64,000 nucleotides of DNA from Xanthomarina arctica (GTDB lineage Bacteria > Bacteroidota > Bacteroidia > Flavobacteriales > Flavobacteriaceae): assembly GCF_014638915.1 (NCBI RefSeq), contig NZ_BMFQ01000002.1, positions 1,029,367-1,093,366 of the forward strand. The letters run 5' to 3'. The notes under the pieces were generated by a model. The model was not told where the DNA came from, did not search any database, and saw nothing but the letters and a program-made list of their open reading frames with translations. Positions 43,881-53,249 of this stretch are shown here, piece by piece (position 1 is the first letter of the stretch; each line of letters begins with the position of its first letter). Both the position numbers and the translations under genes were made by a program.

Positions 43881-44981
43881 CTAGTTTTTAGGAAGTAGAA
43901 TTGTGAAAATAGTGCCTTTTGGAGAGTTGTCCTCAAATTTTATGCTGCCTTTGTGGCTCTTAACAATACCATGCACAACACTTAACCCCAAACCAGAACC
44001 GTCTCCTACAGGTTTTGTTGTAAAAAACGGATTAAAAATATTTTCTGAATTAGCTTTTTTAATGCCTGGACCTTCGTCTGAAATTCTTAATAGCACATTT
44101 TTACCCGTATCTGAAACCAGTATTTTAATAAACCCATTTTGTGGTGAAAAATAAATGGCGTTGATTACCAAGTTAAAAATTACCTGCGTTAATTGAATGG
44201 CATCAACTCGAAGTAGGATTTCCTCTTTGTCTATTTGAAGCTGACAGCTTAAGTTTTTTTTATTGAAATTAGGATTAAGAAGTCCAATAGCATCTTGAAT
44301 TATAGGCACTATGTTTCTTAATTCCATTTGATGCGGCATGTCGCAAGAAAAGAACATGAGCTTTTTAACCACTTCCCTAGAAAAAATAGCACTATTAATA
44401 ATTTTATCTAAATCGCTATTAACAGGTTTATTGTCTTTAAATTGCTCTTTTAAAAGTTCTGTATAACCTAGAATATTAGCTAAAGGCGTATTCAGTTCAT
44501 GGGCAATTCCAGCAGTAATTTCACCTAAAATACCTAGTCTGTCGGCGCGTTCCATTTGGCGTTTAGAAAAAGCTTCATTTTCAATAATATGCTTACGCTC
44601 AATCAAATTACCAATTTCTTGAGCAATTTTATTGATTAGCTGAATTTCTTCATTTAAAAAACTATCCTCATTATATTTTAATTTAGGATAACCAGCCTTA
44701 ACAGAGCCAATAGGTTTATTAAAAACCTTAATCGCAGAAACTATGTATACATGATTATTAGAATGTTCGCCAACAGAAATAAGCTGGTCTTCTATTTTGA
44801 TTTCTACAGAAGCTTCATCTGGATATCTAATGGCCTCTTGCAAACTATAAGCAATAGCTTGCCAAGTAGGGTCTAAATTATCAAGATCTGAATTTGCTAC
44901 AAAAGAACTCACATTGTACAAACAAGTAAGCTCCTTGATACGTTCTTTTAACTTTTCTTCTGCAGTTATTAATAGCGACAT
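43881..44981 (-). CDS. sensor histidine kinase, NtrB-like partner
   Basis: The protein has 366 residues with no membrane segment, so the signal is probably cytoplasmic. An N-terminal GAF-like domain (about 15-125, LTCLYNVSSFVANSDLD and IGSVKAGYP) leads to the dimerisation helix with phospho-His161 (IAHELNTPLANILGYTE). The HATPase domain follows with NAIYFSP, SDEGPGIKK and GSGLGLSVVHGIVKSHKG. It ends four bases before the response regulator gene, forming one two-component unit. The GAF ligand is unknown. Confidence 0.9.
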   Translation of the reverse strand: MSLLITAEEKLKERIKELTCLYNVSSFVANSDLDNLDPTWQAIAYSLQEAIRYPDEASVEIKIEDQLISVGEHSNNHVYIVSAIKVFNKPIGSVKAGYPKLKYNEDSFLNEEIQLINKIAQEIGNLIERKHIIENEAFSKRQMERADRLGILGEITAGIAHELNTPLANILGYTELLKEQFKDNKPVNSDLDKIINSAIFSREVVKKLMFFSCDMPHQMELRNIVPIIQDAIGLLNPNFNKKNLSCQLQIDKEEILLRVDAIQLTQVIFNLVINAIYFSPQNGFIKILVSDTGKNVLLRISDEGPGIKKANSENIFNPFFTTKPVGDGSGLGLSVVHGIVKSHKGSIKFEDNSPKGTIFTILLPKN

Positions 44982-45046
44982 ACTTTAAACTTATAAAAAT
45001 TTAAGGTTATCATTTTTTACAATTTTAAAACAATATTAAAATCATC

Positions 45047-45661
45047 TTATTTCACAACAACCATCTGGGAATTAAACATAAACTTTTCCTGCCATCTATC
45101 AAAACGTTCATCGTATTTAGTTGAAAAAACTAGGTACTGACAACGTTCTAAACTTTCAGGAAGTCTAGAAACATCACTTAAAAAAGAACCGCGAAACAGA
45201 AACTCGGCATCATCAACTACAAACAGTTGCAACTTTCTAACATTGATATTATTCATAAAGAATAACTTGTTAAAACGAAGTGGCGTGGTAATTAAAATAT
45301 CAATGCCATCATAAATATCGTCTCGTTGTGCATCAATATTATGTTCTTCATATACACAATAAACTCGTAAATCTGTTCTATTGGTGAATTTTCTAAACTC
45401 GCGATACATTTCCAGAACGGCATCTTTGTCTTTTGCAAAAACAATAGCTCTAGGCGCTTCTTCAACTGCTTTACCTTGCAGTTTTTGAACCACACTTAAA
45501 ACCATGGTAGTGGTTCTTCCAGAGCCTTTTGGACCAATACCAAACAGGTTAGCTCCTCCTTTGATTTTTGAAAGTGCTTTTTTCTGAAAAGGTAAAGGGG
45601 CTTCAAAACCTTGGGCTTCTAAAGCATCTTTAAGTGGTTCTATTAATTTTTTAAAAGACAT
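45047..45661 (-). CDS. single-domain DEAD/DEAH-like protein with altered motifs
   Basis: Start taken at 45661 (MSFKKLIEPLKDALEAQGF), 204 residues, because a -7 box on the minus strand at 45693-45686 (TATCTTTG) spans the longer start. Only the first RecA-like helicase domain is present. The Q-motif region reads PLPFQKKAL, Walker A is GPKGSGRTTT with Arg where Lys is usual, and the DEAD box reads VVDDAEF; the SAT motif is replaced by FSTKY. The C-terminal helicase domain is absent, so it is unlikely to unwind RNA. The family seems to be kept in flavobacteria as a conserved short form. The role is unknown. Confidence 0.75.
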   Translation of the reverse strand: MSFKKLIEPLKDALEAQGFEAPLPFQKKALSKIKGGANLFGIGPKGSGRTTTMVLSVVQKLQGKAVEEAPRAIVFAKDKDAVLEMYREFRKFTNRTDLRVYCVYEEHNIDAQRDDIYDGIDILITTPLRFNKLFFMNNINVRKLQLFVVDDAEFLFRGSFLSDVSRLPESLERCQYLVFSTKYDERFDRWQEKFMFNSQMVVVK

Positions 45662-45839
45662 GTATCTGGTATTTATTACAAGCCACAAAGATAAGCATAT
45701 TTAAACCTTAGCATAGAGGTTCGTTAAAAAGTGTGTTTATTTAGTTTGAAATGATCTGATAATAGGATTTTATTTCAAATGAAACCGAAACCTAACAAAT
45801 CTCATGTTTTTAAATCCTTTTTTTATATAACTTGCTTGT

Positions 45840-47738
45840 ATGAATACCATAGCTTTACGTATCTCCGATTTTCTTAAAAATCATCCGCCATTTAGCATGT
45901 TGCAAACGGAACAGTTATTAGCCATATCTCAAGCGGTTGAAGTTCATTATATAGAAAAAGGGCAAATAGTTTTTGAAACTGAAACACCTGTTAAAGATCA
46001 GTTTTACATTGTTAAAGATGGAGCCATAGGTTTATATAGAAACAACCATTCTAACTTGGTTGATGAATGCGACGAAGGAGACATCTTTGGTTTAAGAGCC
46101 CTAATGCGTCAAGGCACCTATCAACTAAGTGCCATGGCTATGGAGGAAAGTATTCTTTATAGTATTTCTGCAAATCTATTAACCGAGTATATTACGGTTA
46201 ATCAAAAAGCAAGTACATTTTTATTACAAACGTTTGTATCTAATTCAAATTTTAATACCACAGATAGTTTTATTGATGGGGCAATAAAAAACGCAGCGGA
46301 TATGCCGGATTTTAACGAAGAACTTTCAGCTAGCTATTCTAAAAATCCCATTCATTGTTCTCCCGAAACAAGCATTCAAGAAGCGGCAAAAACAATGACC
46401 TTAAAACGGGTTGGTTCTATAATTATCACCCAGAACAAAAAACCTATTGGCATTATAACCGATAAAGATTTGCGTGTTAAGATTGCCACGGGAACTGTTT
46501 CTATAGATAAACCGGTTACAGAAATTATGTCGGCTCCAGTTATTACCTACCCCAAAAACATTAGCGTTGCCGAGGCACAAATAGCCATGCTTCAACATAA
46601 AATAACGCATTTATGTATTACAGAAGATGGTAGTAACCAATCAGAATTAAAAGGGGTGCTTTCAGAGCATGACATTATAGTTGTTAGAGAAAATAATGCT
46701 TCGGTCTTAGTAAAAGAAATTAAACGCGCAAACACGACCAAAGAACTTCAACTTATCATTCAAAAAACACAACAGCTCTTAAATCGTTATATAGCTCAAG
46801 AATTACCAATTCGCTATATTACTAGCATCAATTCTGCCATTATTAATAGCCTTACCAATAAAATTATAGAGTTTGCCATTAGTAAAATGGTCACAGCTCC
46901 CCCTGTCCCTTTTGCTTGGTTGGCCATTGGAAGTCAAGGTCGCCAAGAACAATTATTACTAACGGACCAAGATAACTGTTTGGTATTTGAAGATGTTAGC
47001 CCAGAATTACACCAACAAACCCAAGACTATTTTCTATTATTGGCAAAAGAGATTACCATACAATTAAACCAAGTAGGTTTTGAATTTTGCCCTGCAAATA
47101 TGATGGGTAGCAATCCAAAATGGTGCTTATCGGTTTCACAATGGCAAGCCCAATTTAAACGTTGGATTACCAAACCAGATCAAGATAACCTGATGCTTTG
47201 TACCATCTTTTTCGATTTTGAAAGGGTTTACGGAGATTCAGATATGGTAGACCAGCTATCTGATAGTATTTTTAAATCCATAGATTCTTATGAGATTTTC
47301 TTAAATTATCTCGGATTAAATGCCTTACAAAACCCACCTCCTTTAAGTTTTTTCCGAAACTTTCTTGTTGAAGATTCTGGAGAACATAAAGACCAGTTTG
47401 ATATTAAAGCCAGAGCCATCATGCCCTTGGTAGATGCGGCCAGACTTTTAATTCTTTCTAAAGAAATTAAAGCACATAACAGCACCATTGCTCGTTATAC
47501 AAAACTAGCAGAATTAGAACCTCAAAACAGCGATTTGTATTTTGCATGTATTGAAGCTTTTAAAAACCTTCTTTATTTTAGAACCCAACAAGGACTTTTA
47601 CATGAAGATTCTGGCAGGTATATTAATTTACAAACCCTAAGTAAAGCGAACAAACTGGAATTAAAAAGTGCTTTTAAAGCCGTAAAGGCCATTCAAGAGC
47701 TTATTCAAGTACGTTTTAAATTATCTCAATTAATGTAA
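45840..47738 (+). CDS. cNMP-binding/CBS/DUF294 putative nucleotidyltransferase
   Basis: The protein has 632 residues. The domains in order are a cyclic-nucleotide-binding-like fold (about 1-135), two CBS domains (about 160-285, VGSIIITQNKKPIGIITDKD and ITHLCITEDG), and a DUF294 nucleotidyltransferase-like part (about 335-480) with GSQGRQEQLLLTDQDN, the conserved GS...DQDN motif. A C-terminal helical DUF294_C region follows. Such proteins may sense nucleotides; their enzyme activity is unproven. An exonuclease gene starts two bases after the stop, an order frequent near acetyl-CoA synthetase genes in other bacteria, though acs is not here. Confidence 0.88.
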   Translation: MNTIALRISDFLKNHPPFSMLQTEQLLAISQAVEVHYIEKGQIVFETETPVKDQFYIVKDGAIGLYRNNHSNLVDECDEGDIFGLRALMRQGTYQLSAMAMEESILYSISANLLTEYITVNQKASTFLLQTFVSNSNFNTTDSFIDGAIKNAADMPDFNEELSASYSKNPIHCSPETSIQEAAKTMTLKRVGSIIITQNKKPIGIITDKDLRVKIATGTVSIDKPVTEIMSAPVITYPKNISVAEAQIAMLQHKITHLCITEDGSNQSELKGVLSEHDIIVVRENNASVLVKEIKRANTTKELQLIIQKTQQLLNRYIAQELPIRYITSINSAIINSLTNKIIEFAISKMVTAPPVPFAWLAIGSQGRQEQLLLTDQDNCLVFEDVSPELHQQTQDYFLLLAKEITIQLNQVGFEFCPANMMGSNPKWCLSVSQWQAQFKRWITKPDQDNLMLCTIFFDFERVYGDSDMVDQLSDSIFKSIDSYEIFLNYLGLNALQNPPPLSFFRNFLVEDSGEHKDQFDIKARAIMPLVDAARLLILSKEIKAHNSTIARYTKLAELEPQNSDLYFACIEAFKNLLYFRTQQGLLHEDSGRYINLQTLSKANKLELKSAFKAVKAIQELIQVRFKLSQLM

Positions 47739-47740
47739 TT

Positions 47741-48406
47741 ATGAGCTGGTTTAAAAAACGCATATATCCTGAATATTGGCAAGCTTATGAAGCCCATTTT
47801 AAACAGGCTACTAACAATCATATAAATAGTGTGAGGTTTGTGGTTTTCGACACTGAAACTACAGGGCTCGACATAAAAGAAGATCGGATTTTATCTATTG
47901 GAAATGTAGCTATTTTAAATAATAGCATTCATGTTATCGATCAACTAGAATGTTACTTAAAGCAAGACTTATTTAAAGCTGAAACGGTTAAAATCCATGG
48001 GTTATTAAAGGAAGGATCTTTAAAAAAAATAAGTGAAGAGGAAGCCATCATCCTATTTTTAGCACATATTAAAGATGCCGTCTTGGTTGCTCATCACGCC
48101 GCTTTTGATGTGGCCATAATAAACAAAGCCCTACGACGTTTGGGCTTACCAAAACTCAAAAATAAAGTACTAGACACAGGGGTTCTATTTCAAAAAACGA
48201 AACTTGACACTTCTAAGATGCACTTTAGTTTAGACAGCCTTTCAGAGCGTTTTAACATACCGCAACACGATAGACATACAGCTTCTGGAGACGCCTATAT
48301 TACAGCATTATTATTTCTTAAAATAATTCCAATATTAAAACAATCCAATAAAAATCTCGACTTAAAAGACCTCCTACGTTCCAATCAGCGAATTGGTTTA
48401 CTATAA
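47741..48406 (+). CDS. DnaQ-like 3'-5' exonuclease
   Basis: The protein has 221 residues. The DEDDh exonuclease motifs are complete: VVFDTETTGLDIKEDRILSI (D and E), VLVAHHAAFDVAIINKAL, and DRHTASGDAYITALLFLK (His and Asp). It is of the polymerase III epsilon/DnaQ group but without any polymerase fusion. It starts two bases after the DUF294 gene and is almost surely co-translated with it. The nucleic acid target is unknown. Confidence 0.88.
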   Translation: MSWFKKRIYPEYWQAYEAHFKQATNNHINSVRFVVFDTETTGLDIKEDRILSIGNVAILNNSIHVIDQLECYLKQDLFKAETVKIHGLLKEGSLKKISEEEAIILFLAHIKDAVLVAHHAAFDVAIINKALRRLGLPKLKNKVLDTGVLFQKTKLDTSKMHFSLDSLSERFNIPQHDRHTASGDAYITALLFLKIIPILKQSNKNLDLKDLLRSNQRIGLL

Positions 48407-48426
48407 TTTACAATAGTTAAGTCAAA

Positions 48427-50199
48427 TTATATCTTAGCCTGGTAGGTGTAAAGATCATAATAACGCCCTTCTTTAGCGATTAGTTCATCATGCGTTCCAC
48501 GTTCAGCAATCTGGCCAGCTTCAACTACTAAAATCTGATCTGCTTTTTTAATGGTACTTAAACGGTGAGCAATAACAATAGTGGTTCTGTTTTTTGTTAA
48601 TTCGGCCAAACTTTTTTGAATTAAACCTTCACTTTCTGTATCTAGATTGGAAGTTGCCTCGTCCAGAATGATTATTTTAGGATCTGCTAAAATAGCTCTT
48701 GCAATGGCTAAACGCTGACGTTGACCTCCTGAAAGTTTCACACCGCGTTCTCCAATAAGGGTATCTAATCCATCGTCAAACCTATCCGTAAATTCATTTA
48801 CATAAGCGGCATTTACGGCATGCAGCAATTGTGCTTCGCTAGCATCTGGTTTAGGGAATAAAATGTTTTCTCTAATGGTGCCTTCAAAAAGAAATTCGTC
48901 TTGTAAAACCACTCCCAAGTGTTTTCTGTAACTACTTAAATTTACCTGACTTAAATCTTGATTATCTATGGTAATGGTTCCAGATTTCGGATTTAAAAAA
49001 GTAGCCGCTAATCCCGCAATGGTAGATTTTCCTGAACCCGAGCTACCAACCAAAGCAGTAACCGAACCGGAAGGCGCTTCAAAATGAATGTTGTGTAACA
49101 CTGGTTTTCCTTCTTCATATTGAAACGAAACATCATTAAAAACCAAATCGCCTTTAATGGTTTCTAGTTTTACGGTTCTATTTTCATTATCTTCTTCGGT
49201 TGTCATGTTCATTAACTCTTCGGTTCTATCAAGACCTGCCAAGGCTTCTGTAAGCTGACTTCCAATATTACTCATTTGCACAATGGGTGCAATCATAAAT
49301 CCTAGAAGTAAGGTGAAAGATAAAAAGTCTCCCACGGTTAAATCGCCTGTCATTATTTTATAACCTCCAATTCCCATAATTCCAGTAGAAGCTAATCCTA
49401 ATAAAAAGGTTGAAGAACTCGTCATTATTGCGGTTGCAGTCAAACTCTTTTTTACATTTTGGAATAATTTTTCTACACCATCTTCAAAGGTTTTATTTTC
49501 TTGTTCTTCAGCATTAAAAGCTTTTATAACTCTAACTCCAGCTAAAGTTTCAATTAGCCTACCAGTTACTTGCGCATTGATAACGCCACGAGTTCTAAAA
49601 ATAGGTCGGATATATCCAAAAGCCTTTAAGGCAATAACACCAAATATAGCCACGGGAACCAGCACAAATAGTGTCATGGACAAACTAATTTTTATAAGAA
49701 GAATTAGTGAAATTACAGCGGTTATAGTCCCTCCTACCATCTGCACCAATCCGGTACCAATCAAGTTTCTAACACCTTCTACATCTGTCATGATTCTGGA
49801 TACAAGCACTCCAGATTTGGTATTATCGAAAAAACTAATGGGTAAAGACAAGACTTTTTTCTGTACTTGCGCTCTTAATTCACTTATTAAATATTGCGCC
49901 TGAATACTAAGAATTTTAGTCAATAAATACGAGGTAACGGCTTGCACTAAAATCGCAATCCCTACGATTAATAATAAGGTATACAGCTGGTCGTAATCTT
50001 TATTAGGAATGACATCGTCTAACAACGCTTTACTTTTCCATGGTAACACCAAACTAGAAAGCCTACTTAAAACAATAAGAATTAAACCGAAAAACACCAA
50101 TTTACGCCTAGGCCAAATAATGGTTTTAAAGGCTTTAGCCATGGTTACTTTATCTTTCTTATTTTTATATTCTTCGGTCTTACTTTTAAGATGCTGCAT
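48427..50199 (-). CDS. ABC transporter, fused permease and ATPase (exporter type)
   Basis: The protein has 590 residues. The N-terminal ABC type 1 transmembrane domain with six helices spans about 25-320, and the ATPase domain about 345-585. The ATPase motifs are Walker A GSSGSGKST, signature LSGGQRQRLAIARAIL and Walker B KIIILDEATSNLD. This half-transporter design of the MsbA/LmrA type would work as a homodimer, exporting lipids or drugs. The basic N-terminal stretch is normal. It is a single-gene unit read leftwards. The substrate cannot be told. Confidence 0.9.
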   Translation of the reverse strand: MQHLKSKTEEYKNKKDKVTMAKAFKTIIWPRRKLVFFGLILIVLSRLSSLVLPWKSKALLDDVIPNKDYDQLYTLLLIVGIAILVQAVTSYLLTKILSIQAQYLISELRAQVQKKVLSLPISFFDNTKSGVLVSRIMTDVEGVRNLIGTGLVQMVGGTITAVISLILLIKISLSMTLFVLVPVAIFGVIALKAFGYIRPIFRTRGVINAQVTGRLIETLAGVRVIKAFNAEEQENKTFEDGVEKLFQNVKKSLTATAIMTSSSTFLLGLASTGIMGIGGYKIMTGDLTVGDFLSFTLLLGFMIAPIVQMSNIGSQLTEALAGLDRTEELMNMTTEEDNENRTVKLETIKGDLVFNDVSFQYEEGKPVLHNIHFEAPSGSVTALVGSSGSGKSTIAGLAATFLNPKSGTITIDNQDLSQVNLSSYRKHLGVVLQDEFLFEGTIRENILFPKPDASEAQLLHAVNAAYVNEFTDRFDDGLDTLIGERGVKLSGGQRQRLAIARAILADPKIIILDEATSNLDTESEGLIQKSLAELTKNRTTIVIAHRLSTIKKADQILVVEAGQIAERGTHDELIAKEGRYYDLYTYQAKI

Positions 50200-50581
50200 G
50201 TGTTAGCTTGTAGATGGTTTAAAAAACCTTTAAGTTGAAGCAAGGAATGATTCAATTAACATGCCATATTGTAGTGGCTGACAAATTAGCAATTTTCATG
50301 GAACCTTTAATAGTATGATAACAACAAAACATCTTTGACAGCTGTTTAACTACGTAAAATTGATTACTTTTATAGAACTAAAATATCATTTTTGACCTTG
50401 CTTTTTTCTTAAATGAAATAGGCCTGTTTTTTTACAGCAATTCTAAGGATTTAAAATAAAGGTATGTTCGTATCAATCTGTTTAAGAGCTTTGAGCTTGC
50501 ACTTCGACAAGCTCCGTGTGGCAAATAGATAAAACATATCACATGGAACAAATAAAATAAAGTGAGTAAAATAAACATATC
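50200..50581. other. 382-base spacer with dyad and duplicated leader
   Basis: No gene is seen. It holds the dyad GAGCTTG-8-CAAGCTC (50493-50514), in which the central CTTCGACAAGCTC resembles a repeat common between genes in marine Bacteroidota, and a near-duplicate of the start region of the next gene (50532-50556 against 50573-50595). Confidence 0.5.
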
Positions 50582-50899
50582 ATGGAACAAAAAAATTATG
50601 ACACCGTAAGTGAAGCCACTAACGATTTATTGAAAAGAGGCTATACCACCAATTTTTCTTTAATGAGCGAGGAAGAGTGTTTAATATGTCACAAAACCTC
50701 TGTGCAACTGTCTCCAGACGATTTTGAAATAGATGAAATCTATAGGTTTGATGGCATGACAGATCCGGGAGACGACATGATAGTTTACGCTATTTCTTCC
50801 ACCAAATACAATATGAAAGGCGTGGTTGTAAATGCTTATGGCATGTATGCAGACAATGCCACTTCTGCCATAGTTAAAAAGTTAGAAATGCATCATTAA
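50582..50899 (+). CDS. small cytoplasmic protein often mislabelled phosphoribosylpyrophosphate synthetase
   Basis: The protein has 105 residues with no signal or membrane segment. It has a pair of cysteines-histidine near ECLICHKT (about residues 32-39), an acidic middle (SPDDFEIDEIYRFDGMTDPG) and a terminal VVVNAYGMYADNAT. In databases such short flavobacterial proteins often carry the name phosphoribosylpyrophosphate synthetase, but none of the PRPP synthetase motifs is present and the length is a third of that enzyme. I treat the function as unknown. The start region is duplicated upstream. Confidence 0.65.
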   Translation: MEQKNYDTVSEATNDLLKRGYTTNFSLMSEEECLICHKTSVQLSPDDFEIDEIYRFDGMTDPGDDMIVYAISSTKYNMKGVVVNAYGMYADNATSAIVKKLEMHH

Positions 50900-51026
50900 T
50901 ATGAAAATTTAACGCTTTAAGTTCCTCACACATTTAGCTGTAGGAAATAAAAAATACTTAAGTTTTAATCCAATACAATATGCTATTCAATTAATATCTT
51001 TTAAATAAATAAACCAACCCTATATT

Positions 51027-52136
51027 ATGATAACAAATCGTATAAGAACACTATTTGTAGCAACATTCATCATGCTATTTGCTCAAAGTGCCGCAGATGC
51101 CTGTACAGGAATCATGTTAAGAACCACAGATGGCAAAGCTGTTAGTGGTAGAACCTTAGAATTTGGAATTGAAATATCTTCATCATTGGTAGCCATTCCA
51201 AGAAACTATTCTTTTGTAGGAAAAACAGATAATGGCGATGGGTTAAAATATAAAACCAAATATGCTGTTACTGGAATGATCACCTTTCAAGACATGGTTA
51301 TTGCAGACGGCATGAACAGCGCAGGCTTGTCTAGTGGGATTTTCTTTTTTCCTACATTGGCAGAATACACACCATTAACCAAAGAAAACCAAAGTAAAGC
51401 GTTATCGCCTTTAGATTTTAATCATTGGGTACTCTCTCAGTTTGCAACAGTAGAAGAAGTGCGTGCCGCTGTTGAAAATAACGAAGTTGTTATCGTTCCA
51501 ACGGTACTTGATAATTGGGGACCAACGGCACCACCTTTTCATTATGCCGTTTACGATAAAAATGGGAACAGCATTGTGATTGAGCCTATGAATGGTAAAT
51601 TAGTTGTTTCTAATAATCCGATAGGTGTTTTAACCAACTCTCCAAGTTTCGATTGGCATATGACTAATTTAAGAAACTACACCAGCCTAAAACCTGAAAA
51701 CGCAGATTCTATGACTATAGAAGGTCTTGTTTTTCCACAATTAGGACAAGGTTCTGGTATGTATGGCATTCCTGGCGATTTTACACCACCTTCACGTTTT
51801 GTTAGAGCTACCGCATTTTGCGCTACAGCTGACCCAGTAGAAACTACTTTTGAAACGGTGAAAGAAGTCTTTCATATTTTAAATAATTTCGATATTCCTA
51901 AAGGCTTTTCAAGAGAAGTATCTAATGGCGTAGTTCATGCAGATTATACCATGGTTACTTGCGCTAGAGACCCGCATGCGCTTAAATATTATTATAAGAC
52001 CTATAATAATCAAGATATAAAGGTTATTGATTTAAACGAATTTGACGCCGACTCCAAAGACATTTTAATTCTGAACTCAGAAGCGGAAAAAGATGTGTTT
52101 AATAACGTGAGCAAAAAATTAAAACCTTTAAAATAA
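51027..52136 (+). CDS. exported linear amide C-N hydrolase (choloylglycine hydrolase family)
   Basis: The protein has 369 residues. A signal peptide or propeptide (1-25) is followed directly by Cys26, in DACTGIMLRT, the expected N-terminal nucleophile of this Ntn hydrolase family after processing. Other conserved parts are GRTLEFG (Arg near residue 43), VIADGMNSAGLS and a WGPTAPPFHY stretch. Relatives cleave bile salts, penicillin V or acyl-homoserine lactones. The substrate here is unknown, and a marine host makes bile salts an unlikely one. It is followed three bases later by a DUF1622 gene. Confidence 0.85.
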   Translation: MITNRIRTLFVATFIMLFAQSAADACTGIMLRTTDGKAVSGRTLEFGIEISSSLVAIPRNYSFVGKTDNGDGLKYKTKYAVTGMITFQDMVIADGMNSAGLSSGIFFFPTLAEYTPLTKENQSKALSPLDFNHWVLSQFATVEEVRAAVENNEVVIVPTVLDNWGPTAPPFHYAVYDKNGNSIVIEPMNGKLVVSNNPIGVLTNSPSFDWHMTNLRNYTSLKPENADSMTIEGLVFPQLGQGSGMYGIPGDFTPPSRFVRATAFCATADPVETTFETVKEVFHILNNFDIPKGFSREVSNGVVHADYTMVTCARDPHALKYYYKTYNNQDIKVIDLNEFDADSKDILILNSEAEKDVFNNVSKKLKPLK

Positions 52137-52139
52137 CGC

Positions 52140-52493
52140 ATGGAAAACATTAATATTTATATCGATTATGTCGCAAAAATAATGGAATCTATAGGTGTTC
52201 TAACTATTTTATTTGGTTCCTTATACGCTATTGGCAAATTTCTATTTTCAATTAAAAGCAAAAACCCACTAACATATATTGAGTTGCGACAAGCAGTTGG
52301 AAAGTCCATCCTTTTAGGTCTTGAAATATTAATTGCGGCGGATATTATGGCTACCGTCGTAACAGAACCAACGCTAAGATCTGTTTCTATTTTAGGTTTA
52401 ATCGTTATTATAAGAACCTTTTTAAGCCTGTCTCTTCAAGTGGAATTAGAAGGGAAATTTCCTTGGCAGAAAAACGAAAAGCAAGAAAGCTAA
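52140..52493 (+). CDS. DUF1622 membrane protein
   Basis: The protein has 117 residues with about three membrane helices (13-33, 57-75, 78-97). The central stretch AVGKSILLGLEILIAADIM and the ending LEGKFPWQKN fit DUF1622, a family of small inner-membrane proteins without known role. It starts three bases after the amide hydrolase gene, so the two are probably co-transcribed. Confidence 0.8.
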   Translation: MENINIYIDYVAKIMESIGVLTILFGSLYAIGKFLFSIKSKNPLTYIELRQAVGKSILLGLEILIAADIMATVVTEPTLRSVSILGLIVIIRTFLSLSLQVELEGKFPWQKNEKQES

Positions 52494-52509
52494 AATTTAA
52501 TACCAAAAC

Positions 52510-53157
52510 TTGAAAATCTTAAGTCTGTTTATAGGAATTCTTATTTGCTCAACTGTGTTTGCCTTTGAAAGCAAAAATGATGACCGATTTATTTTCTTTC
52601 TTCATAACCGATTTATAGAAGAACACGAATTGGACGAAATCCATCCTGAATTTGGACGGACAGAATACAACGAAATTATTTCTAAATTTAAAAAAAACGG
52701 TTTTAAAGTATTTAGTGAAAAAAGAAACGGAAATGTGAATGCTAGAGAATACGCCGTTGGAATTGTAAACCAAATTGACAGCTTAATAAAAAGTGGAATA
52801 AAAGCAAGCAGTATTACTGTAGTAGGAACTTCAAAAGGTGGCTACATTGCTCAATATGTTTCAACTTTAGCAAATAATCCCGATTTAAATTTTGTGTTTA
52901 TTGCTAGTTATCGAAATACCGATATTCAAAACTTCCCTGAAATCAATTATTGTGGCAATATTCTAACCATTTATGAGGCCTCAGACCCATTTGGTGTTTC
53001 ATCTTTAGAACGAAAGAAGACCTCCACTTGTAGCATAAAACATTTTAAAGAAATAGAACTGAATACCGGATTGGGACATGGATTTTTATTTAAACCCTTA
53101 AAAGAATGGATGGAACCAACCATAAATTGGGCAAACGGAAAATACAATGTAGAATAA
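52510..53157 (+). CDS. exported alpha/beta-hydrolase-fold protein
   Basis: The protein has 215 residues from a TTG start; a signal-peptide-like helix follows at once (KILSLFIGILICSTVFAFE). The nucleophile elbow GTSKGGY (Ser108) is clear, and a late GLGHGF provides the likely catalytic His. The segment between bears a typical small alpha/beta core without a lid. The substrate is unknown. It lies 16 bases after the DUF1622 gene in the same direction, so it may belong to the same operon as the amide hydrolase. Confidence 0.72.
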   Translation: MKILSLFIGILICSTVFAFESKNDDRFIFFLHNRFIEEHELDEIHPEFGRTEYNEIISKFKKNGFKVFSEKRNGNVNAREYAVGIVNQIDSLIKSGIKASSITVVGTSKGGYIAQYVSTLANNPDLNFVFIASYRNTDIQNFPEINYCGNILTIYEASDPFGVSSLERKKTSTCSIKHFKEIELNTGLGHGFLFKPLKEWMEPTINWANGKYNVE

Positions 53158-53249
53158 AACCCATGGCTTCTATGGTGTTTGAGAAAGAGCTATTACTTAA
53201 TAAAAAGTAAAACTTGCCTTAGCAATGGGAGAAAATGAAATAGAGCGCG

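Noticed and set aside
45700..45839. Sigma-54 promoter before the DUF294 gene
   Set aside because: A TTGC is present just before the ATG, but no GG lies at the required distance upstream.
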